In this document: in pieces, positions 36,026-47,220 of the stretch
Numbering within the stretch: position 1 is the stretch's first letter
Layout: every line of letters begins with the position of its first letter
Source: Azolla caroliniana
Lineage: Eukaryota; Polypodiophyta
Direction: 5' to 3'
DNA: 64,000 nt
Assembly (NCBI GenBank): GCA_043228905.1
Contig: JBHGNT010000018.1
Coordinates: 496,001-560,000, forward strand
Notes under the pieces: generated by a model
What the model was told of the DNA's origin: nothing
The model's input: only the letters and a program-made list of their open reading frames with translations
Databases searched by the model: none
Position numbers and translations under genes: made by a program

Positions 36026-36814
36026 TGTCGTGATGTGGCGTGCTCGAGAGTGGGAAAAACCGGCAAAAGGGGGGGTCAAAATGTGCATGTGCAATGTGTG
36101 TGCACACAAAGGCGATTAATTGTGCATATGCAAAATAAAAGGGAAAAGAAAGGGTGGGAAGGATGTATAGAAGCTCGTGCAAAAAGTAAGAGAGAGGAGA
36201 GATAAAAGGTAGAGGGGAGACAGGCTATGAATTTATAGAGGTAGAATCGTATATTATACAAGAGAGAGTTAATGGGCTAGTGGATAGTCACATTGACTTC
36301 TAGCTAGAGGTGCACAGTTCAAATCTAGTCTAATAGTGCAGCGTGATTTAAGGAATTTTATTCCTTTTTTGCATTAAAGACAAAATTGGCGACCTCCCCT
36401 TCCTTTTTTCCTATAAAAGGAGGTCGAGGGGGGCTCATTCGAGGAGGACGTTTTGGGATGAGGAGATTATCGCTAATTTTCCTTCGGAGCTTTTCATCTT
36501 CTTATTCACCACTTCTCTTCATCTCATACCCCTTCACCCCCCCCACTGCGACGTGCTCATCTTCTTCGCGTCGACATCTGAAGTGCTCGTGAGCCCAAGC
36601 TTCGTTGGTTCGACGTTGCTCCGCCCCATTCGTCGTTGCGAGCCCGTTTGCTCTCCATTCGAGTGGTCGTGGTTCGTTGGGATTTGCATTTTGGTGGTGC
36701 TCGTGTCTTCATCTTCATCGTGTTCGGATTTGCTCTTGTCTCTAAGGGCATTTAGTATTTATGTTTTGATTGAGCTTGTGGTTAACTATAAGTTGCCATT
36801 GTAATTAGACCCTA
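36026..36814 (+). mobile_element. Gypsy LTR B, plus orientation, right end truncated
   Basis: Begins TGTCGTGATGTGGCG at 36026, directly after ACGT (36022-36025) in the Copia RT. It is an inverted copy of most of 33620-34412, with a TATA box (CTATAAAAGG, 36411-36420). The match stops at 36814, where the Copia 2 LTR begins, so its right end is missing. Confidence 0.82.
36273..36326 (+). other. tRNA-like module (boxes A and B) in Gypsy LTR B
   Basis: Box A TGGGCTAGTGG at 36273-36283 and box B AGTTCAAATCT at 36316-36326, starts 43 nt apart. It is the partner of the module at 34112-34165 with a few substitutions. It lies about 90 bp upstream of the LTR TATA box, in the same orientation as the LTR. 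Confidence 0.7.
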
Positions 36815-37260
36815 TGAAAAGAATTGCGTGCGGAAGCAATATAGAAAACTGAACAACAGAAAATGCAGGTTTAATGGAGAGCTTAGGTTTGCACAATACG
36901 CCCGGGAGAGACAGAGAGAGTAAAAACAGAACTTAATTCAAAAACTAATACTCAAGTTGTACATAGGATGTGCTCAGTGAGCACTTTTATACAAGCCCTA
37001 ACAATCGAGCTGACACAAGTACTGACAATACTTGACTGCTCATAAATGAGCCTCAACGCTTACTCCCAAAATTATTCCTTACGAGGAATATCTTTTTAAC
37101 GGCCTTTCGGTTTACGCATCGATACGGCCTTCCTATGCACTGGTTTGTGTACCAGTTTACGCATCCGTTTTACGCACAGGTCCGGCCTAACCGATCGGTC
37201 CCAACCGATCCGGTCCTCGGCTTGCTCAGCCGATCTGGCCGATGTTGAGCTTGTCTCTCA
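36815..37260 (-). mobile_element. 3' LTR of Copia element 2 (446 bp)
   Basis: On the minus strand it starts TGAGAGACAAGC at 37260, preceded by a polypurine tract (GAGGGGGAGTAT), and ends in TTTTCA at 36815. It contains CGGTCCGG-type GC-rich repeats and a poly-purine stretch. It abuts the truncated Gypsy LTR B. Confidence 0.85.
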
Positions 37261-38523
37261 ATACTCCCCCTCAAGCTCAACTTGAGGCTCTTCCGGATCT
37301 TCCGGATCACCGCTTCGGTTCCACCTGGCTCCACGCCTCGCTCGCACTCTTCGGCCTATTCGACTCTACGCGCTTCGACCCTTCCGGTTGGTAGGGCCCT
37401 TCACAGCTGTCTCGTCATCTGTCTCGGCGTCGCGGTCTTCTCCGCTCCTTTCCTGCTTCCTTCCATGGTCATTCGGGATGTCTCTCCCCTTCAAGTTTGG
37501 CACGTCGAGGTGACGCAATCCAAGCGCACCCGAGAATTGCCGCAACTTGTCCAGACCAAGAGGCTTAGTGAAGATGTCGGCGGTCTGCCGATCCATCGGA
37601 ACATACTGAAGTTCGACTTCACCAGAAAGGACACGCTCACAGACAAATGGTAGTGCACCTCAATGTTCTTGGTCCGTGCGTGGAAGATGAGGTTCTTCGC
37701 GAGCTGGATGTTGCTGAGGTCGTCGGATCGGACACCCCCACATGCAGATCCTTAAGTAGCCGCTTCAACCATAGGGCTTCGCATGTCGCGACAACTGCTC
37801 CTCTATACTCGGCTTCGGTGCTCGACAACGCAACTGTCGGCTGCTTCTTCCTACTCCACGCTATCACGACACTCCCAAGAGAGAAAGCGTATCCGGACGT
37901 GGATCAACGATCGACGATGTTGCCGGCCCAGTCGGCATCGGTGTAGCCGACCAACTGTGGGGCTGTACCGGTGTGATATAACAGTCCCTGGTCTGTAGTG
38001 CCGCTTACGTACCGCAGTACGCGTTGCGCACACTGAAGGTGCTCCTCGGTAGGTCGCGCCATGAACTGACTGATCACCCCGAACGGATAACTGAGATCGG
38101 GTCGGGAGATGGTCAAGTGTATGAGGCTGCCGACTATCTGTCGGAACCTCGTCGGGTGGCATACCTTGCCAGACTCAGGGCGAAGCTTGACGGTTCTATC
38201 CAGAGGAGTCGAGACGGACTTACAGTCTGCCATCCCGAATTTGAAGAGCATATTCAGCGTGTAATGACGTTGGCTGATCAGTATGCCTTCGAGGGTGTCG
38301 ATCACTTCGATCCCAAGAAAGTATTGAAGGTCCCCCAGATCCTTCATGTCGAACGATGCCGCAAGCTAGAGCTTCACGTGGTTGATTTCACCTAGATCGG
38401 CGCCGGTGATGACCAAGTCATCAACATAGAGTAAAATACTGACCGGCCCAAGTCGACCTTTTCGAACGAACAATGAGGAGTCCGATTTTGACGTCGCAAA
38501 GCACATCCGACGTAGATACCATT
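37261..38523 (-). pseudogene. Copia element 2: reverse transcriptase and RNase H
   Basis: Minus strand from 38523: EWYLRRMCFATSKSD, the YVDD box (ILLYVDDLVITG), MKDLGDLQYFLGIEV and STPLDRTVKLRP. RNase H follows with [25 protein letters not shown] and TADIFTKPLG, then the polypurine tract. Frame breaks occur near 38350, 37904 and 37637. Everything upstream of the RT fingers is missing: the element is cut at about 38523, where metacaspase sequence begins. It is a different family from Copia 1. Confidence 0.87.
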
Positions 38524-38530
38524 CTAAGCG

Positions 38531-39025
38531 TAGAGATCCTACCAACCCTACAAACCCACCGACTCCTTGTTCATTATTATCCCCTCCCATGGGAGATCTA
38601 TCATCAATATTATTATCCCCACTACCGTCCTGCTTAGCATAACTATTATCGTCACTAGACCCACCTTCGACCATTTGCTTAACAATTTGTGTTCCTAGAG
38701 ATCCTACCACCCCACAAACCCACCTACGCCTTGTTCATTATTATCCCCTCCCATGGGAGATCTATCGTCACTATTATTATCCCCACTACCGTCCTGTTTA
38801 GCATAACTATTATCGTCACTCGACCCACCTTCAACCATTTGATTAACAATTTGTGTTCCTAGAGATCCTACCGACCTCACAAACCCACCTACTCCTTGTT
38901 CACTATTATCCCCTCCCATGGGAGATCTATCGTCACTATTATTATCCCCACTACTGTCTTGCTTAGCATAACTATTATTGTCACTCGACTCATCTTCGGC
39001 TATTTGCTTAACAATTTGTGTTGCT
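38531..39025. repeat. 165-bp coding tandem repeat in the metacaspase linker
   Basis: Three full periods (165, 164, 165 bp) and the start of a fourth, each encoding about 55 acidic, Gly/Asn/Asp-rich residues. Intact paralogues have one unit. Confidence 0.9.
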
Positions 39026-39448
39026 AGAGATCCTACCCACCCCATAAACTCACCTCCTCCTTGTTCATTATTATCCCCTTCCATGAGGGATCTCACGAAT
39101 TTCTCCATTGTCGAGCTCGAATCCTTCCCAAAAATGTCAAACAAAGTTGTCCTTATGTTGCCTACTTGTACATCATCTTTCCCCAACTTTTGTTTTAAAA
39201 ATTCTAACAAAATGTTCAATGGGAAAGACTTGTTCTTTATCTCCACATCATCTCCGCCATAGCTCCCGTCCAAATCGGTGTTTTTCGTAAATGCACTCCC
39301 ATCCCGATCATTTCCATATCCTTCCCTTGAAAATTGGTAGCTATCTCCTATTTGTTCTCAATGAGGCCACCGCAATGGCCAGAATCTGAGACTATGGTGA
39401 GTTTGACATTAGGAGGAAGCTTATTCACCAAGGAACAGAACTCGTTAT
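38531..39448 (-). pseudogene. Metacaspase pseudogene 4 (exon 2 only, expanded linker)
   Basis: Minus strand from 39448: it begins like the exon 2 of its paralogues and carries the same inactive SDSGHCGG motif as pseudogene 2. A 10-bp deletion near 39355 shifts the frame. The linker (GGDNNEQG, SYAKQDGSGDNN) is repeated in tandem with unit starts near 38531, 38696, 38860 and 39025; one period is 164 in place of 165 bp, which breaks the frame. The p10 part is missing because Copia 2 abuts it at 38523-38531. Exon 1 is absent; intron sequence continues to about 39950. Confidence 0.88.
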
Positions 39449-39951
39449 CTACACATCATAAGAAATGGATAAGTACACATTAATAGATCCACAAGAAGTA
39501 TATAATATTCGATGCTAAGAAAAAACACACTTTTTGTAGTTGTTATCACTATAGGCCCTAATGATTAACCCCTAACAAATATTACTTGTGTTCAAAGTAA
39601 TATTAGTCTCTCCATGGATTCTACATAGTGTTCTTATATTAACACCATAATCATGAAACTAATGCAAACGAATGTGTAAGTTATGAAAGCATACTTAATG
39701 TTTATTTTGATTTTTACGTTTTTCACCGTAACTTTTATACTTTAAAATAAAGTTTTACCTTATAATAGATAATGAATACAAAAAGTATGGTATTTACCCT
39801 ACTTTGAGGGTGTTCACCATACTCGAATGCGAATGCATGTATGGTACGTATGGTTCATACCATTAGCTGTAACATACTCAAATGCATTTGCAAACATTCT
39901 TTTCCATACGTATATGTTTGCAAACTAATGTGTATGTTATGAAAATATACA
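39449..39951. other. Intron remnant of metacaspase pseudogene 4 with MITE-like DNA
   Basis: Matches 17695-18220 of pseudogene 2, including part of the AT-rich insertion. It ends abruptly at about 39951, joined to a PI4K fragment, so exon 1 was lost at this junction. Confidence 0.65.
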
Positions 39952-40330
39952 TGTTAAATCTAGTTGTTCAAACATGTTCGTCTGACACCAGCACCCAAGA
40001 TGAATGGGAAAGGCGTCTCAGGTGCTAATACAAATCAATTTTCTCTTGGCGACATGAGCGATGAAGAGTGGATGTGTTTTTTGAGCTGTTTCAGTAGTGT
40101 TTTGGAAGAAGCTCTGTAATCTAGGAGTAATCAGAATGTGAATTTCAGTAGGCAGAGACTTGGGACCTCTTTTCAGTTTGATTTTGTGCCACATCTTCTC
40201 ATTTAAGTGTTTCTAGTGAGTATCCAAGATAATGCTTCTGCGGATGTAGTTTGGGCTTGATTATATTTGTGTAGAAATTGAGCTTATATATACCTCTTGT
40301 AAAACTGTAAATTCTTTATTGATCGAATTA
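39952..40330 (+). pseudogene. PI4K-gamma 3'-end fragment D
   Basis: Short pieces of the parent are joined: TTAAATCTAGTTGTT, then a deletion of about 170-220 bp, then the last 60 codons and part of the 3' UTR. A premature TAA replaces a Ser codon in EEALESRS (at about 40118). Shared changes (VSAANT-type residues, CFLSCFSSV) group it with fragment C. Confidence 0.9.
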
Positions 40331-40897
40331 TATATAAGATATTTTGAGTTTTCTGTAAATGGTGAACCTTTGGTAATGGTCAGTTTGAGGATTTCTCCAT
40401 AGACGTGATTATATAAAGTCTATCTTCACCGTATGTTCTTAATCTTGCAACTTTTAGGCATGGATTTTGGACGTATGCAACCAACCTACAATCTAGAGTT
40501 GATAAAGAGCACAACTTGATATACAAGGACAACACCAATTAACAATACAATCCCTTACTAATGATATGGGTAGCGTATTAACAATATGGTGACACATAAA
40601 GCACTAGCAACAAAGGCTTGCTACTTTTAGGCTTGGGTTTGTATGCATGGATTTTGTTATTTTTGAGATATCTATTCAAACGACCTTCAATCTAGAGTCG
40701 ATAAGAAGCACAAGTTGCTATACAAGGACAACACCACGAATTAAGATACAATCCCTTACCAATGATATTGGTAGCTTATTTAATGAAATGGTAACACATA
40801 AAGCACTAGCAATAATATGGAAACTAGTGCACACCACTCATGTTATTTGAGGTTCAAACAAGGAGGGAGAGAGAGAGAGAGAGTTCACACTAGAAAA
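40331..40897. other. Unit spacer before metacaspase 5
   Basis: Homologous to 23800-24317 and 7080-7567. A (GA)n run lies at 40863-40883. No gene is seen. Confidence 0.6.
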
Positions 40898-42340
40898 CTA
40901 GCAAATGAAGGTAGCATCAGCATTTGCATCGCTACAATAGAGACCGGGTTGTTGAGTGAAGCCTTGTGATGCGAGGAGCTCACGAACTTGTGTAACAAGT
41001 TGACGGTTGGTGATTGGTTCATCCGGAGGGGCTGACCCAATGATAATTTGGATAGCATTACTAAGAGCACCATAAGAATCACCACTATCACCATTGTTGA
41101 TATCAATTGATGTTTGGCTAGTTTGGCACCCACTCACAAGGATACCCATATCACTGCCCCGTACGATCTCACTATCCTCCTGGCTAATATAACTATAATC
41201 CTCACTCGGCTCGTCTTCAAATCTCTCGTTATCGAATTCTGTTGTTGGAGATCCGACCAACCCCATAAACCCATCACCTCCTTGTTCATTACTATCCCCT
41301 CCCATGAGAGATCTCACGAATTTCTTCACTCTGGAGCTCGAATCCTCCCCAAAAATGTCAAACAAAGTTGACCTTATGTTGCCTACTCGTACATCATCTT
41401 TCCTCGACTTTTTTCTTAACATATCCAACAAAATGTCCAATGACAAGGACTTATTCTTTATCTCGACATCATCTCTGCCATAGCTCCCGTCATCCTCGGT
41501 GGTGTTTTCTATATATGCACTCTCATTCTCATCATTTCCATATCCTTCCCCCGAAGATTGGTAGCTTTCTCCTATTTGCTCCTTTGTGTTCTCAATGAGG
41601 CCTCCACTATGGCAAGAATCCGAGACTATGGTGAGTTTGACATCAGGAGGAAGCTTATCCACCAAGGAACGGAACTCGTCATCTGTACACATTAATAGTA
41701 CACATTAATAGATTCACAGGAAGTTTAAAATATTTGATGCTATGAAAAAACCCACTTTATGTAGTTGTTATCCTAATGATTAAACCCCTTAACAAATACT
41801 ACTTGTGTTTAGAGTAATATCAGTCTCTCCATGGATTCTACGTAGTTATTAACACAAATGCTATCTTATTCTCGTAGATTATGGCCAAGCATAGATAATA
41901 ATCCACAAGGGAGAATGGATGTTGATTCATGTCTACTTGGAACTCAATATCAATAGTTTCTCGTTATGAATGCAATCATATTGGCACATACCAATGATAT
42001 AATTGTGATCTGTCGGTGCAATGCATTCGTCATAGCCCGTCTCGTCATTCTCGTCGTTTTCCGCAGGTAGACGGGTACCATGGCCACTGTAGTGGAAGAA
42101 GAGGATGTCGCCGGCTATCGACTGGGAAATGAGGTCGTGGAGGGCTTGACGGATATTGGCACCCGTCGGTTGAGGGTAGTTGTCGTCGGTGTCGATGAGC
42201 ACCTTTATGTCGTCCTCCGAGAATCCGAACCTGTCTACTAGGAGCTTGTGCATGTTCCACACATCGTTGACACATCCGTGAAGCTCGGATTCCGTGCTTG
42301 GGTAGTTACAGCCCACTAAGACAGCCTTCTTAATAGCCAT
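40898..42340 (-). CDS. Type II metacaspase 5 (two exons)
   Basis: Exon 1 is 42340-41992, exon 2 is 41682-40898, and the 309-bp intron has GT-AG ends. The message encodes 377 residues. His87 lies in HYSGHGTR and Cys140 in SDSCHSGG. Linker and p10 signatures ([25 protein letters not shown]) are complete. The usual CDMNLI before the splice site is TDHNYI, a local divergence. No frame damage is seen, so an active Ca2+-dependent Arg/Lys-specific protease is expected. It is closest to metacaspase 3, and the two share flanks and a MITE at the same site. An alternative upstream ATG (42376) would add 12 residues, but paralogues support 42340. Confidence 0.93.
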
Positions 42341-43635
42341 TATGTCTGTATAATTATGTCTCTCGCACTCTCGCACTCTCTCTCTCTCGCACTCTCACTC
42401 TCTCTTTGTGGTTGTCAAGGTTAGGTCTTAAGTTGTCTCACCATCTTTCCACTGGTTAGATTTTATAACGTGTAGTGTCTTTGTAATAGATCAATGTCAA
42501 ACCTTGCGAAGTCCTCTCATGGACAAGCGGGTTGATGTGGGGCCAGCCAATATGGATGCCCCGTGTTGACATTCTCATTTTTGAGCCATACGGAAAAGGT
42601 GGAAACCTTGTGATTCAATAATACAATGGAGTCCTGTCTCATACTTTGAATCGATAAACTCTTCAGCATATAGTTAAATATAACTAAGAATGGAACCATA
42701 GGAACGAAAGAGTTGATTTCACAAGTCTTATATTATTATATGAAGTTGGTTTTTTTTACACATCTGTCTTCGCATATTCCTAAATTAATTACATTATGTT
42801 GTCATCAATGATCCAACTCATATGTATTATTCTTATAGTTCCAAGCTTCAAAGCTTTCGCGCCACATTACCCCTTCAAATTTGGCATTGTTTTCTGTGCC
42901 AATGCCCACAAATGTTAATAAGGATACTCCTTTAAGAGAGAATTGTTCCTTTCAATTCTTGTTTTTGATATTATTCGTTGGAGAATATCTTCTTTTCACA
43001 TCCAATTGATGATAGTGGCAAAGTTTCATTATCCATGGGAAAACTTGTTCCTCCCATTCATTAGAAATACAACAATCTCCCCAAGACATGTGCATGCATG
43101 GCTGTATCGTGAACCAACTTCTCTTCTCTAAAATAAAAGATTGTCTTTCTCTTGACTTTATTCTTTGTTTAAGCAATGCATATGAATCGTTCCCAAAATA
43201 ATTTATAGCACCTATAGCACTCTTGTGCATGCATATAACTTTTCCAACTATTTATCATAGTATTTTGGGCATTTCTAGCTTCAAATATGTCAAAATCATT
43301 CTTCAAACAACTGCATTATACAACAATGAGTTTTCTTACATGAGTTTAACGTTAATAGATCATATGAGTGGTTGCTATGTGAGATATTTCTTGTATATGA
43401 TCTTCATCACATACATACATTAGACCTGATGGATGTGTATAAAGATGTCGTGTACAACCACCAAATAAAGGATGACGGATGGATCCATCCAAATGCTGGA
43501 AGCAATGATTAAAGCTCAAAAAGCTTGAGATATGCAAGTTAAAGTATAGCCTCAACTATGTGGTAGAAAATTCAAAACTATCTCATTTAGTTTTGCACTA
43601 AAAAAATTTAAGCTATTGGTGTGTAATCTAGAATC
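42341..43635. other. Leader repeat and upstream flank of metacaspase 5
   Basis: A CT-rich leader (42358-42405) is followed by flank homologous to 25876-27105. No gene is seen. Confidence 0.6.
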
Positions 43636-44142
43636 TAACAATTGACAATGGTTTGGTTCGAGACTATGAAAACCAAACCGTTAAATTTTTTTGAAACTTG
43701 AACCGAATCGAACCATGAAACCATTAAACCGAACCATTAAAAAAATTCCCAAATGATAAACCATTAAATTGTTAAGATTGCGGTTTCGTGGTTCAGTTTT
43801 GGTTTGCATCTTTCAAATTTTAAATTTAAAAATTGAAAATATTTCATCATTTTAAATTTTAAAATTTTAAAATTGTAAAGATTTTCCTAAAATGTGAGAA
43901 CAAATCTTAAAAATAGAAAGATTCTTTCATTTTTTTTAAAAACTTTCTAAAAATAAATTTTAATTTTAAAAATAAAAATCCGTTAAACCATTTAAACCAC
44001 AGTTTCTATTTGTTGAAACTGAATCGAACCGAAATTGAACCATTTTAAAAAAACTTGAACTTAAACCCAACAGAGCCGTTTAGACTGTTAAGATATGGTT
44101 TCACGGTTCTATTTAATTCAACCGCACCGTTGCCAACTGTTA
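43636..44142. mobile_element. Non-autonomous hAT-like MITE c (507 bp)
   Basis: Begins TAACAATTGACAATGG and ends CGTTGCCAACTGTTA. Flanks CTAGAATC and GTAGAATC share 7 of 8 bases. It occupies the same position in its unit as MITE b at 27106 and matches it throughout, so the two were duplicated together with the unit. Confidence 0.82.
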
Positions 44143-44467
44143 GTAGAATCTAGATATCAAATCTGGAGTACAACAAAGATATTAGCAAATTGCTAGGCAC
44201 ACAATCTAGTGAATCCAATCACTCGCTATAATGGATGTATTGTCCCATGTTGATATAAAATGTTGTAATGAAGATAACCACACAATAGATTGCCTTAAAA
44301 TTGAGACTTCAATATAAGTGGTGTATACCTTTTGTGCAAACTAAATAAGCATAAGGAGTTTGGTTTGTAGATATAGGGGCTAGTATACTCCATCAAATGT
44401 AGTATGTAATTGATGGAGTCAAAGCCCCTTATGTTATGCCATTTTATTAGTCGGATTTGATCTAGTC
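44143..44467. other. Unit flank
   Basis: Continues the duplicated flank; matches 20430-20740 and 27615-27847. No gene is seen. Confidence 0.6.
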
Positions 44468-44736
44468 AATTTAAGATTTTATATTTTTTAATATTTTAAA
44501 ATTTCAAATTTCAAAATATAAAAGTTTTTCCTAAAATGTTAGAATGAGACTTAAAAATGAAAATGTTGTTGAAAAAGTATTTTAAAAATAATCGAGTGGC
44601 AACCCTAAACCGTTTAAACTGAACTAAATCCGAACTATTAAGAAAACTTGAACTTGAATCAAACCGAACCATTTAAACTGTTACGCCGTGGTTTCAAAGT
44701 TCGGTTCGACTCAAACTGAATTGTTGCCGATTGCTA
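44468..44736. mobile_element. Right half of a hAT-like MITE (truncated copy of MITE a)
   Basis: Corresponds to about 21030-21316 of MITE a, ending TTGCCGATTGCTA, with the left half and adjoining flank deleted. Confidence 0.7.
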
Positions 44737-45788
44737 AAGGCAATTGGGCACAATGGTAGAAGGTATAACAATTGAGCACAAAAGGCCACATAAAAAAGAA
44801 GTAATCTGGATGTGCCAATGGATGTCCATGGGGTAGTGGCTAAGGGCCTCGATAAATACATTGCAACCTAACTAGTGTGGGGAAGTTTAGGTTAGGACTT
44901 CCCAAATGTTTGTTCTAATTAGCTTCACCTAACTATGCTAGAACCAAGATCTATAGTGCAAGGACGACATTTGTTCTTTTGTTTTCGAGATGAGGAGTAT
45001 GTTTCAATCCTTTCGTAACTCTATTAGTGAATATCAATAAATGAGCGAGAAAACTCTAAACTTAATACATTATCATGCACTGAATAGGTGAAGACTTAAA
45101 CAAATATGCTTAATCACTTGAAATATAGATGTTTGGACAAATCTTTATTATAGTATTTTGGAAATTTGCGAGCATCAACTATATCAAAATCAGTCTTCGA
45201 ACAATTTCATAATGTAGCCAAACATCAATGGATCATATGTGTAGATGCTATGGGATATATTTCTTGTATATGATCTTCCTCACCTTTATACATTGGATCC
45301 CATTGTGCCTTTAATATCCACAAAACTCATACATATGTTTGCATTATGTACCTTTCTCATGAAATTTTTAGAATGAAATGCATCTATAACAAATGTATCA
45401 TCAAGGAATGCCAAATGGAAAGCTTCAATGTTTGATTTGAGAGGTTTTCCAATATTAGAAATATCTGGATGCAACTCTTAAATTTTACTATTCAACATGT
45501 TAATCTCTGCAAGCATATTGTAAAAGAACAGAACGAAAGTTGTACCCACTAGTAATGATGTCTCGTGATTTAACAGTACAATGGACAATGGAGTCCCTTC
45601 TCGTGGTTTGAATCGTTAAAACTCTTGAGAATATAAATATACATAGGTAAGAGTGGCCCAATCATTAAATAAAGATAATGTAATCTTCCTTGGAACTATA
45701 AGAATTGAATTCAGAAACCATATATTATTATAGAGTGATGATTTTTTTTACATGCCTTGGCATATTCCTTTAAAAATAATTACATTAT
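44737..45788. other. Unit flank up to the hAT insertion
   Basis: Parts match 21317-21530, 9770-10330 and 42650-42800. No gene is seen. It appears to join pieces of more than one unit. Confidence 0.55.
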
Positions 45789-45796
45789 GTTGTCAT

Positions 45797-47220
45797 TAAC
45801 AATCGGCAACGGTTCGGTTCGAACCGAACCGAACCGAGAAACCGCGGTTTTACCGGTTTGGATTTTCACAAATGGTTCGGTTTCGGTTCGGGGGGACACA
45901 AGTTCAGTTCAGTTCAGTTTGAGTCCTCATCAGCTTAACGGTTTCGGTTTAAACGGTTTTAAATGGTTTAACGGTTTGATGAGATACTTTTATAAATTTT
46001 CTCTCTCCAACACATTTTTTGAAGGTTAATTATGTCAATTTAGGAAAAAGTGATTAAATTTAACCTAGCTTTTCAAAAACCTAGTTTGTATACCTATTTT
46101 TAATTTTACTTTTATTTCTTATTCAAACAGTAGCTACAAACGAGTCTCAATTCTAATTTTGCTTCTCCTTCATCTCCCTCTCCTTCTTCTACAGATTGCA
46201 GCGGTTCTTCTCCCTCTCCTTCATCATCTTCTCCTTCTTCTTCTATAGTGGTCAGGCTAGTTTGTGAGCACTCAAACTAATCAGGTATTTTTCCTCAACA
46301 TAGTTCATGTGGAATGCATCATATAAGGCACATAAATACTTCTTTGAGCCAGAGAATTGGGATGAGCCACATAATACGATTCTGAAGGTCTAAAGGGTAT
46401 TTCTACAATCTTTGGTGGTCCATTGTAATCGTGGATTTGTGTGTTAAGACAACATCGATTAAAATATAAAAGCCTTGTATTCATCTTACAGTCATTGGTT
46501 GCCAAAACCTATAAAAAGCATTGTATATTCCCTTCTTTATAGACAACATGACATACTGCAATTTAGAGTGGTCTTGCTTTCAACTTTTATGTTTAACATT
46601 GTGGTCCACTTCTTGTGTTTTTGGCATGATTGCACATCCAATCATAACATAACCTATAGAGGTCTTCTTTACAAATGTTGGTTTAGCTTGGAGTTGCCTC
46701 TTCAATTATTTGTTAGTGAGAAATAGTTATTTTATGACTTCTGTACTACGTGTCAGATGTTCTCACCATGCCAAGCGTTCAGCAATTGGCATGTCCTATT
46801 TCTTGTACATCAAGAAGACATACTGGTGGGATAGGTAGATAAAAGGTGTCAATGGTGATTTGGCATGAATAGCCACTATTTTAAACCAACGCTATCATGT
46901 CATTATCACATCTTTTTTTATGATTCGTTGAATCTATGTGATAAATTATTTAAACCTTTTTTTATGATTCGTTGAAGGCGCTTAGGAATAAGCCGCAAAT
47001 GCTCAGGAGTATCATAATCCACGTCTTTTGATTCCTTATATGCATTGGATTTTGTACTATTTTCAATCAAGATCTATGTTCTCTTATAAATATTCCATGT
47101 TAACATCTATCTCCTTCAATATCTTCAATAATCTATGGCCTTGATTTTATAGGTATCATCTTATTATACAACTAATTATGACTTCATTGTCCGATACAGT
47201 TTTCTAATTCCTCATAGAAC
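45797..47220 (+). other. hAT left terminal and leader region
   Basis: The terminal repeat and CCGAACC-rich subterminal repeats (45797-45970) precede about 1.2 kb of AT-rich DNA. Pyrimidine-rich CTTCTCC repeats lie at 46160-46245. The promoter of the transposase probably lies here. Short frames have no recognisable domain. Confidence 0.5.
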
